A DNA stretch of 64,000 nt from positions 186,001 through 250,000 of the forward strand of contig JAGLOP010000001.1 of NCBI GenBank assembly GCA_023138835.1. Direction: 5' to 3'. Both the position numbers and the translations under genes were made by a program. The notes beneath the pieces were generated by a model. It searched no databases. It was not told where the DNA came from and saw nothing but the letters and a program-made list of their open reading frames with translations. This DNA comes from Arcobacteraceae bacterium. Lineage in GTDB: Bacteria; Campylobacterota; Campylobacteria; Campylobacterales; Arcobacteraceae. Shown here piece by piece: positions 1 through 8,860 of this stretch. Every line of letters starts with the position of its first letter. Position 1 is the stretch's first letter.

Positions 1-510
1 ATTATGGAAGCTGCCATTACCAGTAGTGCAGTAAGTTATGCAATAGCTTTAACGCTTATTACAATTATGATGTTAATACTAATTGGAAATATTAAAATAG
101 GTTTGGTCTCAATGATACCAAATATCTCTCCAATACTTATGATGACAACAGTAATGGTAATATTTGATATGCCGCTTGATATGTTTACTATGCTAATAGG
201 TGCTATTGCTATTGGTTTGGCCGTTGATGATACAGTACACTTTATGCACAACTTTAGAAGGTATGAGCTTTTATATAATGATATTGATAAAGCTGTAAGA
301 CTTACACTTCTTACAACCGGTCGAGCGATGGTAGTTACTACTATAGTATTATCATTTGGATTCTTTGTATTTATGTTTGCCAGTATGTCAAATATATTTA
401 ACTTTGGATTATTAACGGGTATTGCCATTATTATTGCTGTTTTAGCTGATTTCTTTTTAGTACCTGCTCTTATGAAAGTTATGATACATAATAGGAAAGA
501 TATAAAATAA
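1..510 (+). CDS. RND/MMPL-family exporter, C-terminal fragment cut by window edge
   Basis: The reading frame is already open at base 1, so this is the C-terminal end of a larger RND-superfamily inner-membrane protein. About five hydrophobic segments are visible. GLAVDDTVHFMHNFR (about 71-85 from the first Met) is the charged intramembrane motif typical of MMPL/hopanoid-type RND exporters, whose acidic residues carry protons. The next three genes (YqaA, LolA-like, DUF1302 barrel) follow on the same strand with short gaps and look like one export unit. This RND type often pairs with LolA-like periplasmic proteins, suggesting movement of a lipid or other hydrophobic molecule to the outer membrane. 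The substrate is not evident. Confidence 0.85.
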   Translation: MMEAAITSSAVSYAIALTLITIMMLILIGNIKIGLVSMIPNISPILMMTTVMVIFDMPLDMFTMLIGAIAIGLAVDDTVHFMHNFRRYELLYNDIDKAVRLTLLTTGRAMVVTTIVLSFGFFVFMFASMSNIFNFGLLTGIAIIIAVLADFFLVPALMKVMIHNRKDIK

Positions 511-516
511 TATTAT

Positions 517-939
517 ATGGATTATTTATATCTGTTTTTTAGTGCTTTAATCTCAGCAACTTTATTCCCTCTTGGGAGTGAAGCCCTGCTCCTTTATGAC
601 TTAAGCTTAGAATTTAATATTTATTTATTGTTTCTTTTTGCTACCATTGGAAATACTTTAGGTTCTGTTATAAACTATTGGATTGGATTAAAAGGGGAAA
701 TTTATCTCGTAGAAAAAAAAGTTTTAAACGAACAAAAGATTATAAAAGCACAAAAATATTTTAATAAATACGGTGGTTACAGCTTACTTTTCTCTTGGCT
801 TCCCATCATAGGTGATCCTATCACTTTTATAGCAGGAATTGTCAAATATAATTTAAAGAAATTTTTACTTTTGGTTTTAATTGCCAAAGGTGGAAGATAT
901 TTATTTTTAATTACAAGCTATTATCTTTATACTAATTGA
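517..939 (+). CDS. YqaA/DedA-family (VTT domain) membrane protein
   Basis: A 140-residue polytopic protein starting 6 bases after the RND stop. The N-terminal ALISATLFPLGSEALLL segment and the later FSWLPIIGDPITFIAGI re-entrant-like stretch (about 92-108) are typical of the YqaA branch of the DedA/SNARE-associated (VTT) family, and the length is normal for YqaA. DedA-family proteins are linked to lipid scrambling or flipping and envelope homeostasis. Its place inside an RND/LolA-like/barrel cassette fits a lipid-handling role, but that is inference. Confidence 0.8.
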   Translation: MDYLYLFFSALISATLFPLGSEALLLYDLSLEFNIYLLFLFATIGNTLGSVINYWIGLKGEIYLVEKKVLNEQKIIKAQKYFNKYGGYSLLFSWLPIIGDPITFIAGIVKYNLKKFLLLVLIAKGGRYLFLITSYYLYTN

Positions 940-955
940 TATTAACATTACATTA

Positions 956-973
956 ATACTATTTATATAGTAT
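956..973. repeat. Short perfect inverted repeat upstream of the LolA-like gene
   Basis: ATACTAT-TTAT-ATAGTAT, a 7-bp perfect stem with a 4-base centre, lies about 30 bases before the ATG at 1005. No T-run follows, so a terminator is unlikely. It could be an operator or chance in AT-rich DNA. Confidence 0.3.
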
Positions 974-1004
974 TTCACAATATAAATAAAAAGAGGAAAA
1001 TAAA

Positions 1005-1799
1005 ATGATAAAGAAAATACTATTAACACTAAGCCTGGGAGCTACTTTACTTTTAGCTGATACTGGACGAGAAATTATGCAAAAAGTACTTGATAGAGAT
1101 GATGGAGATAATGTTATTACAAATATGCAGATGCAGCTTATTGATAAAAATGGTCATAAAAGAATAAGAGATATGAAAACATTTTCAAAAGATAAAGGGG
1201 AAGATGAGTTAAAATTAATCTTCTTTCTAAGTCCAAGTGATGTTAAAAATACTGCTTTTTTAACTTATGATTATGCTGATGATGACAAAGATGATGATCA
1301 GTGGTTATATCTGCCGGCTTTAAATAAAACTAAAAGAATTCCTGCATCAGATAAAGACAGTAGTTTTATGGGAAGTGACTTTTCTTATTCTGATATGACT
1401 GAACCGGTTTTAAATGACTATACTTTTAAAATATTAAAAGAAAGTGTAGTGAAAAGAAAAAGTGGTAATGAAAAAGTTTGGCAAATTGAAGTTACTCCTA
1501 AAAATCAAGAGGTTATAGATGAAACTGGATATTTAAAAAGTATAGCTTATGTAAGACAAGATAATTATATGGTAACTCGTGCTAAATATTATCTTAAAAA
1601 AGCTGGTCGTGTTAAATATATGGATGTAAAAAAAGTTGAAAAGATTGACGGTATTGATGTAGCAACACAAACAACTATGACTACTAAAAAAGGGAAAAGA
1701 ACTATTCATAAAACTATTTTAATTCAAAGTGATGTCAAAATGAATCAAGACCTAAAAGAAGAGCTGTTTACCGTTAGAACTATTGAAAAAGGTTTATAA
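1005..1799 (+). CDS. Outer-membrane lipoprotein-sorting (LolA-like) periplasmic protein
   Basis: 264 residues with a signal peptide (cleavage probably near residue 18, LLLADT) after a good ribosome site (AGAGGAAAATAAAATG). The body matches the LolA-like outer membrane lipoprotein-sorting family: a QWLYLPALNKTKRI strand region, FMGSDFSYSDM, and the family-typical C-terminus EELFTVRTIEKGL. These proteins have an open-barrel fold that carries lipid or acyl chains in the periplasm and are commonly encoded beside RND/MMPL exporters, as here. It is probably not LolA itself. The next gene starts 3 bases after the stop. Confidence 0.8.
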   Translation: MIKKILLTLSLGATLLLADTGREIMQKVLDRDDGDNVITNMQMQLIDKNGHKRIRDMKTFSKDKGEDELKLIFFLSPSDVKNTAFLTYDYADDDKDDDQWLYLPALNKTKRIPASDKDSSFMGSDFSYSDMTEPVLNDYTFKILKESVVKRKSGNEKVWQIEVTPKNQEVIDETGYLKSIAYVRQDNYMVTRAKYYLKKAGRVKYMDVKKVEKIDGIDVATQTTMTTKKGKRTIHKTILIQSDVKMNQDLKEELFTVRTIEKGL

Positions 1800-1802
1800 A
1801 AA

Positions 1803-3071
1803 GTGTCAAATAACTTATTAAAGAGATCTGTTAAGTTAAGTATGATCGCTAGTTTAGTATTAAGCAGTGGTTTATATGCAAATGATGGTTTCGAGGAAGA
1901 AGATGAATTTGGTGATGAACCAATTGAGATAGTTCAAATTAAACAAGAAGAGCAAAAAGCATTTAGTATTTACGGTTCAGTATCTTTTTCAACCAGCTAT
2001 AACTATGCACATGATAAACCCGTTGGTACTCAAAATGATTTTAGAAAATTATCAAGTGCCAAAGTATCTACTGATATTAATTTAGAATATAAATTTGATA
2101 ACGGTTATAAGTTAAAATCAACTGTAAAAGCATATAAAGATTTTATTTATAGTTTAAAAGATAATGAGTATAAAACTGTTCCTAAAGATTATGATAAAGA
2201 TGCCGATATAAATGAATTATATTTACAAGGAAGTATAAACAATCAAACAGATATAAAGCTTGGTCGTCAAATTGTCGTTTGGGGAAAATCAGATAATATC
2301 AGGATAACGGATAGTTTAAATCCTTTAGATAACACAACTCCGGGAATGGTAGATATTGAAGATTTAAGATTAGGTCGAACTATGACTAAATTAGATTATT
2401 TTATGCCTATATGGTCTGTAAGTGGTATAATTTTACATGAAAATAGATTCTCAAAGCTGCCTCAATATGGAAGTGATTATGCCTCATCAAATCAAACAAA
2501 AGCCCAAGATGCAATCATTAAAGAGCCATCAGATTCTTTAGATAATACAGGAGTTGCATTGAGTCTAAATGGAAATTTAGAGGGTCAAGATATCGCATTT
2601 TATTATTCAAATCAATATATTGATAATACAATTTATCGTTCAAATATGGTAGGATTTGCATATAATAAAGTAATAAATAATTATCTTTTCAAAACAGAAG
2701 CAGCATACTTTGATAATTATGATTCAAACACAGTTGAAGCTAAAACAGATGGTTTAATTGGTCTTGAATACAATGGAATCAGTGATGGGAGTATCTCTTT
2801 AGAGATGGCAAATAAAAATGATGATATTCAATACGCACTTAGATTTACTCAAAGCTATTTAAATCAAACTTTAGATTTTACTGCATTATACAGCGGATTT
2901 GGAAAAGAGTTAAAAGATGGTGGATTTATACGAACTTGGGTGGATTATGATATTGATGATAAATTATCTGCAAGTTTTGGTGTGATTAATTATTTAGGTG
3001 GAGAGGTTGCTAAATTTGAGATGATAAAAGATAACGACAGAATATTTGCAAGTTTAAAATATAATTTTTAA
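1803..3071 (+). CDS. DUF1302-type outer-membrane beta-barrel protein
   Basis: 422 residues starting at a GTG, with a signal peptide (ending near YANDGF) and a short acidic stretch (EEEDEFGDE). The rest alternates polar and hydrophobic residues and ends in a C-terminal aromatic (KYNF), as expected for an outer-membrane barrel. A central LGRQIVVWGKSDNIRITDSL block (about 156-175) resembles DUF1302 porin-like proteins, which sit beside RND exporter/LolA-like pairs in many proteobacteria. It is probably the outer-membrane end of the cassette. Its stop overlaps the convergent exbD stop by a few bases, with no room for a separate terminator. Confidence 0.65.
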   Translation: MSNNLLKRSVKLSMIASLVLSSGLYANDGFEEEDEFGDEPIEIVQIKQEEQKAFSIYGSVSFSTSYNYAHDKPVGTQNDFRKLSSAKVSTDINLEYKFDNGYKLKSTVKAYKDFIYSLKDNEYKTVPKDYDKDADINELYLQGSINNQTDIKLGRQIVVWGKSDNIRITDSLNPLDNTTPGMVDIEDLRLGRTMTKLDYFMPIWSVSGIILHENRFSKLPQYGSDYASSNQTKAQDAIIKEPSDSLDNTGVALSLNGNLEGQDIAFYYSNQYIDNTIYRSNMVGFAYNKVINNYLFKTEAAYFDNYDSNTVEAKTDGLIGLEYNGISDGSISLEMANKNDDIQYALRFTQSYLNQTLDFTALYSGFGKELKDGGFIRTWVDYDIDDKLSASFGVINYLGGEVAKFEMIKDNDRIFASLKYNF

Positions 3072-3469
3072 TTGCTTTTTTTAGCAGTGGCAGTCACTAA
3101 TGCTAAATTATTTAAAGAATATTTTTGAAGTAAATTTAATATTTTGATAACACTTTCATAAGGAACATCTTTATCAATTCTAACTATCACAGGTTTATCT
3201 TTTTTAGTAATTTTTGATAGTGATTTCTCTAAAGATTTTAAATCAACATTAACCCCGCCAAAAGCAATTTTAGTGGTACTTAATTCAATATTTATTTGTT
3301 TAATTTCTACTTCTAATTGTGAAGCGTCAGATGTTGGCAAAACTAACTGAAGTGCTAATTCTTCTTTTTTAAATACGGAACTTACTATAAAAAATATTAA
3401 TAAAATAAAAACTACATCTATTAATGCAGTTAAATCAGGGGTTAAGGGCTCTCTTCTTTTTTTAGTCAT
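3068..3469 (-). CDS. exbD: ExbD/TolR-family biopolymer transport protein
   Basis: 133 residues with a cytoplasmic basic N-terminus, one transmembrane helix (about 17-33) and a periplasmic domain. D18 in LTALIDVVFILLIFF aligns with the essential intramembrane Asp of ExbD/TolR. With the upstream ExbB-like protein it should form the proton-driven stator that energises TonB- or TolA-type systems. No tonB or tolA is nearby, so ExbD versus TolR cannot be settled. It is last in the nusA-cysS-argH-exbB-exbD series and lies 6 bases after exbB. Confidence 0.85.
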   Translation of the reverse strand: MTKKRREPLTPDLTALIDVVFILLIFFIVSSVFKKEELALQLVLPTSDASQLEVEIKQINIELSTTKIAFGGVNVDLKSLEKSLSKITKKDKPVIVRIDKDVPYESVIKILNLLQKYSLNNLALVTATAKKSN

Positions 3470-3475
3470 TTATCT

Positions 3476-3973
3476 TTAAAGCTTTTTCAACACTTCTTTT
3501 TCAATTTTAAGCTCAAGGTTGTCTAACACGCCTAAAAAATAATTATAAGCAACATAATGTGGAATAGCAACCAAAAGCCCGGCTACGGTTGTTATAAGTG
3601 CGATTGAAATACCACCTGAAAAAATAGTTGGATCGCCAAGACCTGAAACTGTAATATTATCAAACGAAGTCAATACACCAATAACAGTTCCTAAAAGTCC
3701 CAACAAGGGTGAAATAATTGCGATTATTTTAATAGTATTCAATCCTGTTTCTTGTCTTTTTACTGCAATGTTTATAGAATTCCTTATCATTCCCGGCACT
3801 TTAACAGAACCATTTAAATCTTCAACTATATTTTGTACAATTTTTTCATGACCACTTCGAAATATTACCAAATTAAAGAATTTCCAAAATATTATAGAAA
3901 ATCCAATAATATTTAAAGCAATTAAAATATAAACAATCACTCCGCCACGATCTATATAACTAAATAAATCCAT
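3476..3973 (-). CDS. exbB: ExbB/TolQ/MotA-family proton channel protein
   Basis: 165 residues with three transmembrane helices (about 11-33, 80-105, 118-140). SPLLGLLGTVIGVLTSF (88-104) is the MotA/TolQ/ExbB signature. It is short for TolQ (about 230) and matches the short ExbB form common in Campylobacterota. It should pair with the ExbD-like protein just downstream. It starts 9 bases after the argH stop, so it is probably co-transcribed with argH. Confidence 0.85.
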   Translation of the reverse strand: MDLFSYIDRGGVIVYILIALNIIGFSIIFWKFFNLVIFRSGHEKIVQNIVEDLNGSVKVPGMIRNSINIAVKRQETGLNTIKIIAIISPLLGLLGTVIGVLTSFDNITVSGLGDPTIFSGGISIALITTVAGLLVAIPHYVAYNYFLGVLDNLELKIEKEVLKKL

Positions 3974-3982
3974 TTTAATACC

Positions 3983-5362
3983 CTACTTTAGCCAATCTTT
4001 AAAAATATCAATTTGATATAATGTGGCAGCGGTACTTGTACCGCCAAATGAAGTTCTGGCATTCATTGAATTTCGCAAATCTAAATATGAAATAATCTCT
4101 TTATCAATATCTTTAACCTCATCATTTGCATCCCTTAACTCTTCAATAGTTAATTCAGACATATCTTTATTTAATTTATTCGCCATTGCCACCACATCTT
4201 TAGTAATATAATAAGCAGTTCTAAATGGCATATTTGCTTTTTTGACTAAATAATCAGCTAAATCCGTAGCACTTAAATGCCCTACTTTACATGCTTTTTC
4301 CATAGTGTCAACATTTATAATCAAAGTATCCATCACAGCAGTTAAAATATCAAGTGAAATTTCCATGGTCTTAACACTGTCAAATACACCCTCTTTATCT
4401 TCTTGTGTATCTTTATTATAAGCTAATGGAAGCCCTTTCATAACAGTTAATAAACTAATTAGATTTCCATAAACTCGACCAGTTTTCCCTCGAAGAAGTT
4501 CAGGAACATCAGGATTTTTCTTTTGCGGCATAATAGAGCTTGTAGTAGCGTATTCATCACTCATCTTTACAAAACCAAACTCATAACTTGACCATAAGAT
4601 AAGCTCTTCACTTAAACGGCTGATATGCATCATAGAAGTTGAAATATTAAATAAAATCTCCAAAGCAAAATCACGATTTGAACTTGTATCTAAAGCACAA
4701 GCAGTAGGAGCATCAAATCCTAAAAGCTCTGCTGTTTTAAATCTATCGATATTATGCGGTGTTCCTGCAAGTGCCGCACTTCCTAAAGGACAATTATTAT
4801 TTCGTTTATAACTGCTTTCAAATCGTTCAAAATCTCTTTTAAACATATTTGCATAAGCTAACATATGAAATCCAAAGTTAATGGGTTGAGCGTGTTGCAG
4901 ATGTGTCATACCGGGAATTAAAGTTTCAGTATGTTTATCAGCTATGTTAACTAATGTTTTCATTAAAGTTTTAAGCTTCTGCTTAATCACTAAACTTTTA
5001 TCTTGAACATATAAAGCAAAATCAGTAGCAACTTGATCATTTCTGCTTCTTGCAGTATGAAGTCTTCCCCCTGCATCGCCAATAATCTGGGTCAATCTAT
5101 TTTCAACAGCCATATGAACATCTTCATGTTCAATTTTCCATTCAAAAACTCCTGATTCTATCTCATCTTTTACCTGCAATAAACCAGCTTCAATTTTTTC
5201 CTGGTCTTCAACTGTGATTATATCTTGCAAAGCCAACATTTTAGAATGTGCGATGCTCCCTTTTATATCTTGAGCATAAAGCTCTTTGTCAAACATAACC
5301 GAAGCATTAAACTCATCAAGAAGTTTTGCATTTGTATTTTTTAAAATTTGTCCACTAGCCAT
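3983..5362 (-). CDS. argH: Argininosuccinate lyase
   Basis: Cleaves argininosuccinate to arginine and fumarate, the last step of arginine synthesis, in the cytoplasm. The 459 residues carry the fumarase/aspartase superfamily marks: HTARSRNDQ (102-110), THLQHAQP (153-160) and the mobile-loop signature [11 protein letters not shown] (275-285). An in-frame GTG lies 15 bases upstream, but the ATG at 5362 is preferred: GGGAG sits 8 bases before it and the ATG shares a base with the cysS stop (TAATG). Translational coupling to cysS is likely. Confidence 0.96.
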   Translation of the reverse strand: MASGQILKNTNAKLLDEFNASVMFDKELYAQDIKGSIAHSKMLALQDIITVEDQEKIEAGLLQVKDEIESGVFEWKIEHEDVHMAVENRLTQIIGDAGGRLHTARSRNDQVATDFALYVQDKSLVIKQKLKTLMKTLVNIADKHTETLIPGMTHLQHAQPINFGFHMLAYANMFKRDFERFESSYKRNNNCPLGSAALAGTPHNIDRFKTAELLGFDAPTACALDTSSNRDFALEILFNISTSMMHISRLSEELILWSSYEFGFVKMSDEYATTSSIMPQKKNPDVPELLRGKTGRVYGNLISLLTVMKGLPLAYNKDTQEDKEGVFDSVKTMEISLDILTAVMDTLIINVDTMEKACKVGHLSATDLADYLVKKANMPFRTAYYITKDVVAMANKLNKDMSELTIEELRDANDEVKDIDKEIISYLDLRNSMNARTSFGGTSTAATLYQIDIFKDWLK

Positions 5363-6789
5363 TATAATTTCTCCCACATCGTTCCATTTACTGTATCCAT
5401 TAAGGATATTTTTTCTCGCGTTAATTTATCTCTTATTTTATCAGAAAGCTCAAAGTTTTTCTCTTTTTTTGCATCGTTTCTTTGAGATATTAAATCTTCA
5501 ATAGTTTGTTTTTCATCTTCACTTATTCCAAATTGAAAATATGAATATGCATCTTGATACCCAATTCCCAATATATCATTTAAAAATTCTATATTTGCAA
5601 GAACTTCTTTTTTAAGTGCTTTATTTTTTGTCCTCGTACCTGCGGAATTGCATGGTTCTTTATCTAAAGCTTCGTTTGTCCTAGCAACAAACTCATCAAT
5701 AGCAGCTAATGCTTTTGAAGTATTTAAGTCATCATTTAAAACTTCAAAGATATCTGATTTAAATTGTTTGTTTACAGCACTAGTCCCACCACCATATAGT
5801 CTTTTTTTAAGTCTGTAAAGTTTATCAAGCCTTTTTTTACTTGATATTAAATCATCTTCTGCAAATCCAAAATCCGCTCGATAATGAGTTGTAAGCATAT
5901 AAAATCTAATCACTTCTCCATCATAACTTTTTAAAGAATCTTTTAGAAAAAAACTGTTACCAAGTGATTTACTCATTTTTTCGCCATCAATATTCACAAA
6001 ACCATTGTGCATCCAATATTTAGCTATCTCTTGACCATAAGTTTGTCTTGTTTGTGCCGCTTCATTTTCATGATGAGGAAAAAGTAAATCAGCCCCGCCA
6101 CCGTGAATATCAACTGCATATTCTAATTCATGATTTGCCAAATGCTTATCAATCATAGCACTACATTCACAATGCCACCCTGGTCGACCTTGTCCAAAGT
6201 CTGCTTGAAAAGTTAAACTATCATCCCCAAAGAATTTCCATAAAGCAAAATCTTTTTGATCTTTTTTATCATTATTTCCTTCAACTCTGGCAATACTATT
6301 TTCATCACTGGCACGATGTGAAATAGTTCCATAATTCTTATCTTTTGAAGTATCAAAATAGATACCATCATCTAATTTATAAGCCTTACGGCTATCAAGT
6401 AATTTTTGAACTAACTCTTTCATAACATCTAAATTCTCAGTTGCTTTTGGCTCAATAGTATTAGGTAGAATATTTAAAGCTTTCATATCATTAGAATAAC
6501 TTTGGATATAAAAAGCAGTAATCTCTTCTAAACTCTTTCCATTCTCACCCATCTTCTTTATAATCTTATCATCGACATCAGTATAATTCTTCACCATAGT
6601 TACATTATAACCATCAGCCTTAAGCACTCTGTGAAGTAAATCAAAAACTATGGCACTTCTGGCATGTCCTAAATGTGCATTATCATACACAGTAGGTCCA
6701 CACACATAAATTTTAACCTCATTTGGAACTTGCGGTTCAAATGGAACTTTTTGTTTTTTTACAGAATCATATAAAGAAAATTTATCCAT
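5362..6789 (-). CDS. cysS: Cysteinyl-tRNA synthetase
   Basis: A 475-residue class I synthetase that charges tRNA-Cys. Visible marks: zinc ligand C30 before the HIGH-equivalent HLGH (39-42), GWHCECSAM (204-212, zinc Cys209), the [15 protein letters not shown] segment (229-243) and KMSKS (271-275). Length is normal for the family. Its ATG overlaps the nusA stop as TAATG and its own stop overlaps the argH start in the same way, giving a chain of one-base overlaps. Confidence 0.97.
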   Translation of the reverse strand: MDKFSLYDSVKKQKVPFEPQVPNEVKIYVCGPTVYDNAHLGHARSAIVFDLLHRVLKADGYNVTMVKNYTDVDDKIIKKMGENGKSLEEITAFYIQSYSNDMKALNILPNTIEPKATENLDVMKELVQKLLDSRKAYKLDDGIYFDTSKDKNYGTISHRASDENSIARVEGNNDKKDQKDFALWKFFGDDSLTFQADFGQGRPGWHCECSAMIDKHLANHELEYAVDIHGGGADLLFPHHENEAAQTRQTYGQEIAKYWMHNGFVNIDGEKMSKSLGNSFFLKDSLKSYDGEVIRFYMLTTHYRADFGFAEDDLISSKKRLDKLYRLKKRLYGGGTSAVNKQFKSDIFEVLNDDLNTSKALAAIDEFVARTNEALDKEPCNSAGTRTKNKALKKEVLANIEFLNDILGIGYQDAYSYFQFGISEDEKQTIEDLISQRNDAKKEKNFELSDKIRDKLTREKISLMDTVNGTMWEKL

Positions 6790-8000
6790 TAACTAAATAA
6801 AGCCTCTAGTCCAGATGTATCTTTACTCTTTGCTTCACTTCGTGGACTTTGATTATTTTGTTCACTCTCAGGTGTAGTACCCTCAATCTCATTTAACTCA
6901 ATATCACACTTTGTAAGCATTGAAGCAAGTCTTATATTAAGTCCAGAGCGTCCAATTGCTCTAGCTTTTTGGTCACTTAATAAAGTTACTATTGCTTTAT
7001 CTTTCTCACCTTCTTTTTTAGCTTTAATTATCTTTACACCTTGAACAATCGCTGGGCTTAATGCTCTTAAAACAAACATTTCAGGAATAGTTGTATATTC
7101 AATACAATCTATATTTTCCCCATTAAGTTGTTCACTAACAGCACTGATTCGCACACCTTTTACCCCAACAACAGCACCAATTGGGTCTATATTCGGCTCA
7201 ATTGTTGAAAGTGCTATTTTTGCTCTAACACCGGGAATTCTTCCACAACTCTCAATTCTAATTCTTTCATCTTTAAGCTCTGGAACTTCCAAAGTAAGTA
7301 AAGCTTCTAAAAATTTAGGACTAGTTCTGCTTATCTCAACGATCAGTCCGTATTGTTTATCAATTCTTACAGATCTCACCACCGCTTTAAGTGCATCACC
7401 TACTTTGAATTCTTCACCTTTAATTCTATTTTTTCTAGGAAGAATTCCTCTAACTTCACCAATCTCTACAAATGTATTATCCTGTCTGTCAACACTTGTA
7501 ACCACACTTGTTAAAGTTGTTCCAATTTGTGATTCATATTTAGCAAATAAATTATCAGAGATAAACTTTTGAAGTCTATATTCTAGATTAGAAAATAAAA
7601 TACTAGAAGCATTTCTACCCATACCTTCAAATTCTAAATCATAATTTAAAAAATCACCAATTTCTAAATCTTCATCTAACTTTTTTGCTTCATCAAGTGA
7701 GATAAAATTTTCAGTATTATTAGGTTGCTCATATTCTATTGTCTCACCCTCGTAATTTTCTTTTGTAACCATAATAGATTCAATTGTTAATCTCTCATCA
7801 TCATTGGCAACTACTTCAACTTTTTGAGATAATTTCAATTCTTTTTCAGCTCTGTTGATTGATGCACCAAAAACTAAAGTTTCATCAACCATTTTTTGTG
7901 CTGTTTTTATCAAAGATTCTTTTAAAGCTTCCTCTACATCACTAACCTTTAAACCTTTTTCATAAGCAATACTATCTATAATATCTATAATTTTATCCAT
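6789..8000 (-). CDS. nusA: Transcription termination/antitermination factor NusA
   Basis: 403 residues: the NusA N-terminal RNA-polymerase-binding domain (about 1-125), an S1 domain (about 130-200) and two KH domains (about 215-350, with GRIPGVRAKIAL, DPIGAVVGVKGVRI and AIGRSGLNIRLAS). The acidic C-terminal repeats of enterobacterial NusA are absent, as usual in this phylum. It binds RNA polymerase and nascent RNA to modulate pausing and termination. Leader AAGGAATTAAATAAATG gives a clear ribosome site. First gene of the nusA-cysS-argH-exbBD series. Confidence 0.96.
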   Translation of the reverse strand: MDKIIDIIDSIAYEKGLKVSDVEEALKESLIKTAQKMVDETLVFGASINRAEKELKLSQKVEVVANDDERLTIESIMVTKENYEGETIEYEQPNNTENFISLDEAKKLDEDLEIGDFLNYDLEFEGMGRNASSILFSNLEYRLQKFISDNLFAKYESQIGTTLTSVVTSVDRQDNTFVEIGEVRGILPRKNRIKGEEFKVGDALKAVVRSVRIDKQYGLIVEISRTSPKFLEALLTLEVPELKDERIRIESCGRIPGVRAKIALSTIEPNIDPIGAVVGVKGVRISAVSEQLNGENIDCIEYTTIPEMFVLRALSPAIVQGVKIIKAKKEGEKDKAIVTLLSDQKARAIGRSGLNIRLASMLTKCDIELNEIEGTTPESEQNNQSPRSEAKSKDTSGLEALFS

Positions 8001-8050
8001 TTATTTAATTCCTTTTTTTAACAATGCAATGTAATTTTTTAGAAACCAAT

Positions 8051-8068
8051 TCCTATAGAAATATAGGA
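8051..8068. repeat. Short hairpin in the nusA leader
   Basis: TCCTATA-GAAA-TATAGGA, a perfect 7-bp stem (GAAA loop on +, TTTC on -), lies 51 bases upstream of nusA. A second stem (TTGCTT 8083-8088 / AAGCAA 8095-8100) lies just beyond. Both would be in a nusA 5' leader if transcription starts upstream of them. NusA leaders are autoregulated in some bacteria, but nothing here proves that. Confidence 0.3.
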
Positions 8069-8227
8069 TTTTCACAAAAGATTTGCTTTGTAATAAGCAA
8101 TGTTATCAAATTATAGCTTAAAATTTAGCACAATCTATCAAAGACTAAGTTCTTAATAAACAAGAATAGTATTTTTTTTAATTATACTTAATCTTTTCCG
8201 CACTATAACACAATTTTGCCACTTTTT

Positions 8228-8233
8228 TATAAT
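8228..8233 (+). promoter_or_regulatory. -10 box for the Cache-protein gene
   Basis: A perfect TATAAT after a T-run (ACTTTTTTATAAT), 45 bases before the ATG at 8278, with ribosome site AAGGAGAAGAAGT. T-rich sequence instead of a -35 box is the normal sigma-70 pattern in Campylobacterota. The rest of the 277-base gap 8001-8277 holds no gene I can support. Confidence 0.6.
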
Positions 8234-8277
8234 ACACTTCGTTATGTTTAGAATTTAAAATAATAAGGAGAAGAAGT

Positions 8278-8742
8278 ATGAGTAAATTAATTAAAGTAGG
8301 TGCATTATTGGCACTGAGTGCGTCTATATCTTTTGGGGCAACTCAAGCTGAAATGGATGCAGTAAAAGCGCATGTTAATGCAGGTGTTGAATTTTGTAAA
8401 AAAGTGGGTATTACTGCTTGTACTGAAGAGTTTAATAAAAAAGAAAGTAAATGGGTGACTGGTGATATGTATATCTGGGCGAATGACTTTAAAGGTGTAA
8501 TTACGGCACATCCTAAAAAGCCACTTAAGGGTAAAAACTTATGGAGATATAAGGATAAAAAAGGAAATACATTATTTGCAGATTTTGTAAGAAAAGTACA
8601 AGCAGATGGTGAAGGTTGGGTTGATTATGTTTGGGCACATCCTAAAACAAATAAACAAGCTGATAAAACTTCATTTGTAAAAGGTATTGGTGGAGATCAA
8701 TTAATTGGTTGTGGAATTTATAAAAATGATGGAACTAAATAA
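8278..8742 (+). CDS. Secreted single-Cache-domain protein
   Basis: 154 residues with a signal peptide (ALSASISFGA, cleavage near 20). The mature part has a Cache_2-like pattern: VNAGVEFCKKVG helix, then GDMYIWANDFKGVITAHP, KNLWRYKDKKGN and GEGWVDYVWAHP strands. Cache domains bind small extracellular ligands, usually within chemoreceptors or kinases. This one lacks membrane and output domains, so it is probably a free periplasmic ligand-binding protein. A chemoreceptor gene follows 118 bases downstream, but an intrinsic terminator separates them, and direct partnership is speculation. Confidence 0.75.
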   Translation: MSKLIKVGALLALSASISFGATQAEMDAVKAHVNAGVEFCKKVGITACTEEFNKKESKWVTGDMYIWANDFKGVITAHPKKPLKGKNLWRYKDKKGNTLFADFVRKVQADGEGWVDYVWAHPKTNKQADKTSFVKGIGGDQLIGCGIYKNDGTK

Positions 8743-8757
8743 ATTTAATTAGATAAT

Positions 8758-8786
8758 AAAAGTCCTATTAATAATATAGGGCTTTT
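8758..8786 (+). terminator. Intrinsic terminator after the Cache gene
   Basis: An 11-bp stem (AAAAGTCCTAT 8758-8768 / ATAGGGCTTTT 8776-8786, one G-T wobble) ending in a T-run, 15 bases after the stop codon. Confidence 0.8.
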
Positions 8787-8860
8787 CCATTTATTTATAT
8801 TAGAGATAATTTATTATCTTTAGTATAAGTGAATAACTTATTCATAATAAAAGGAAGAAA

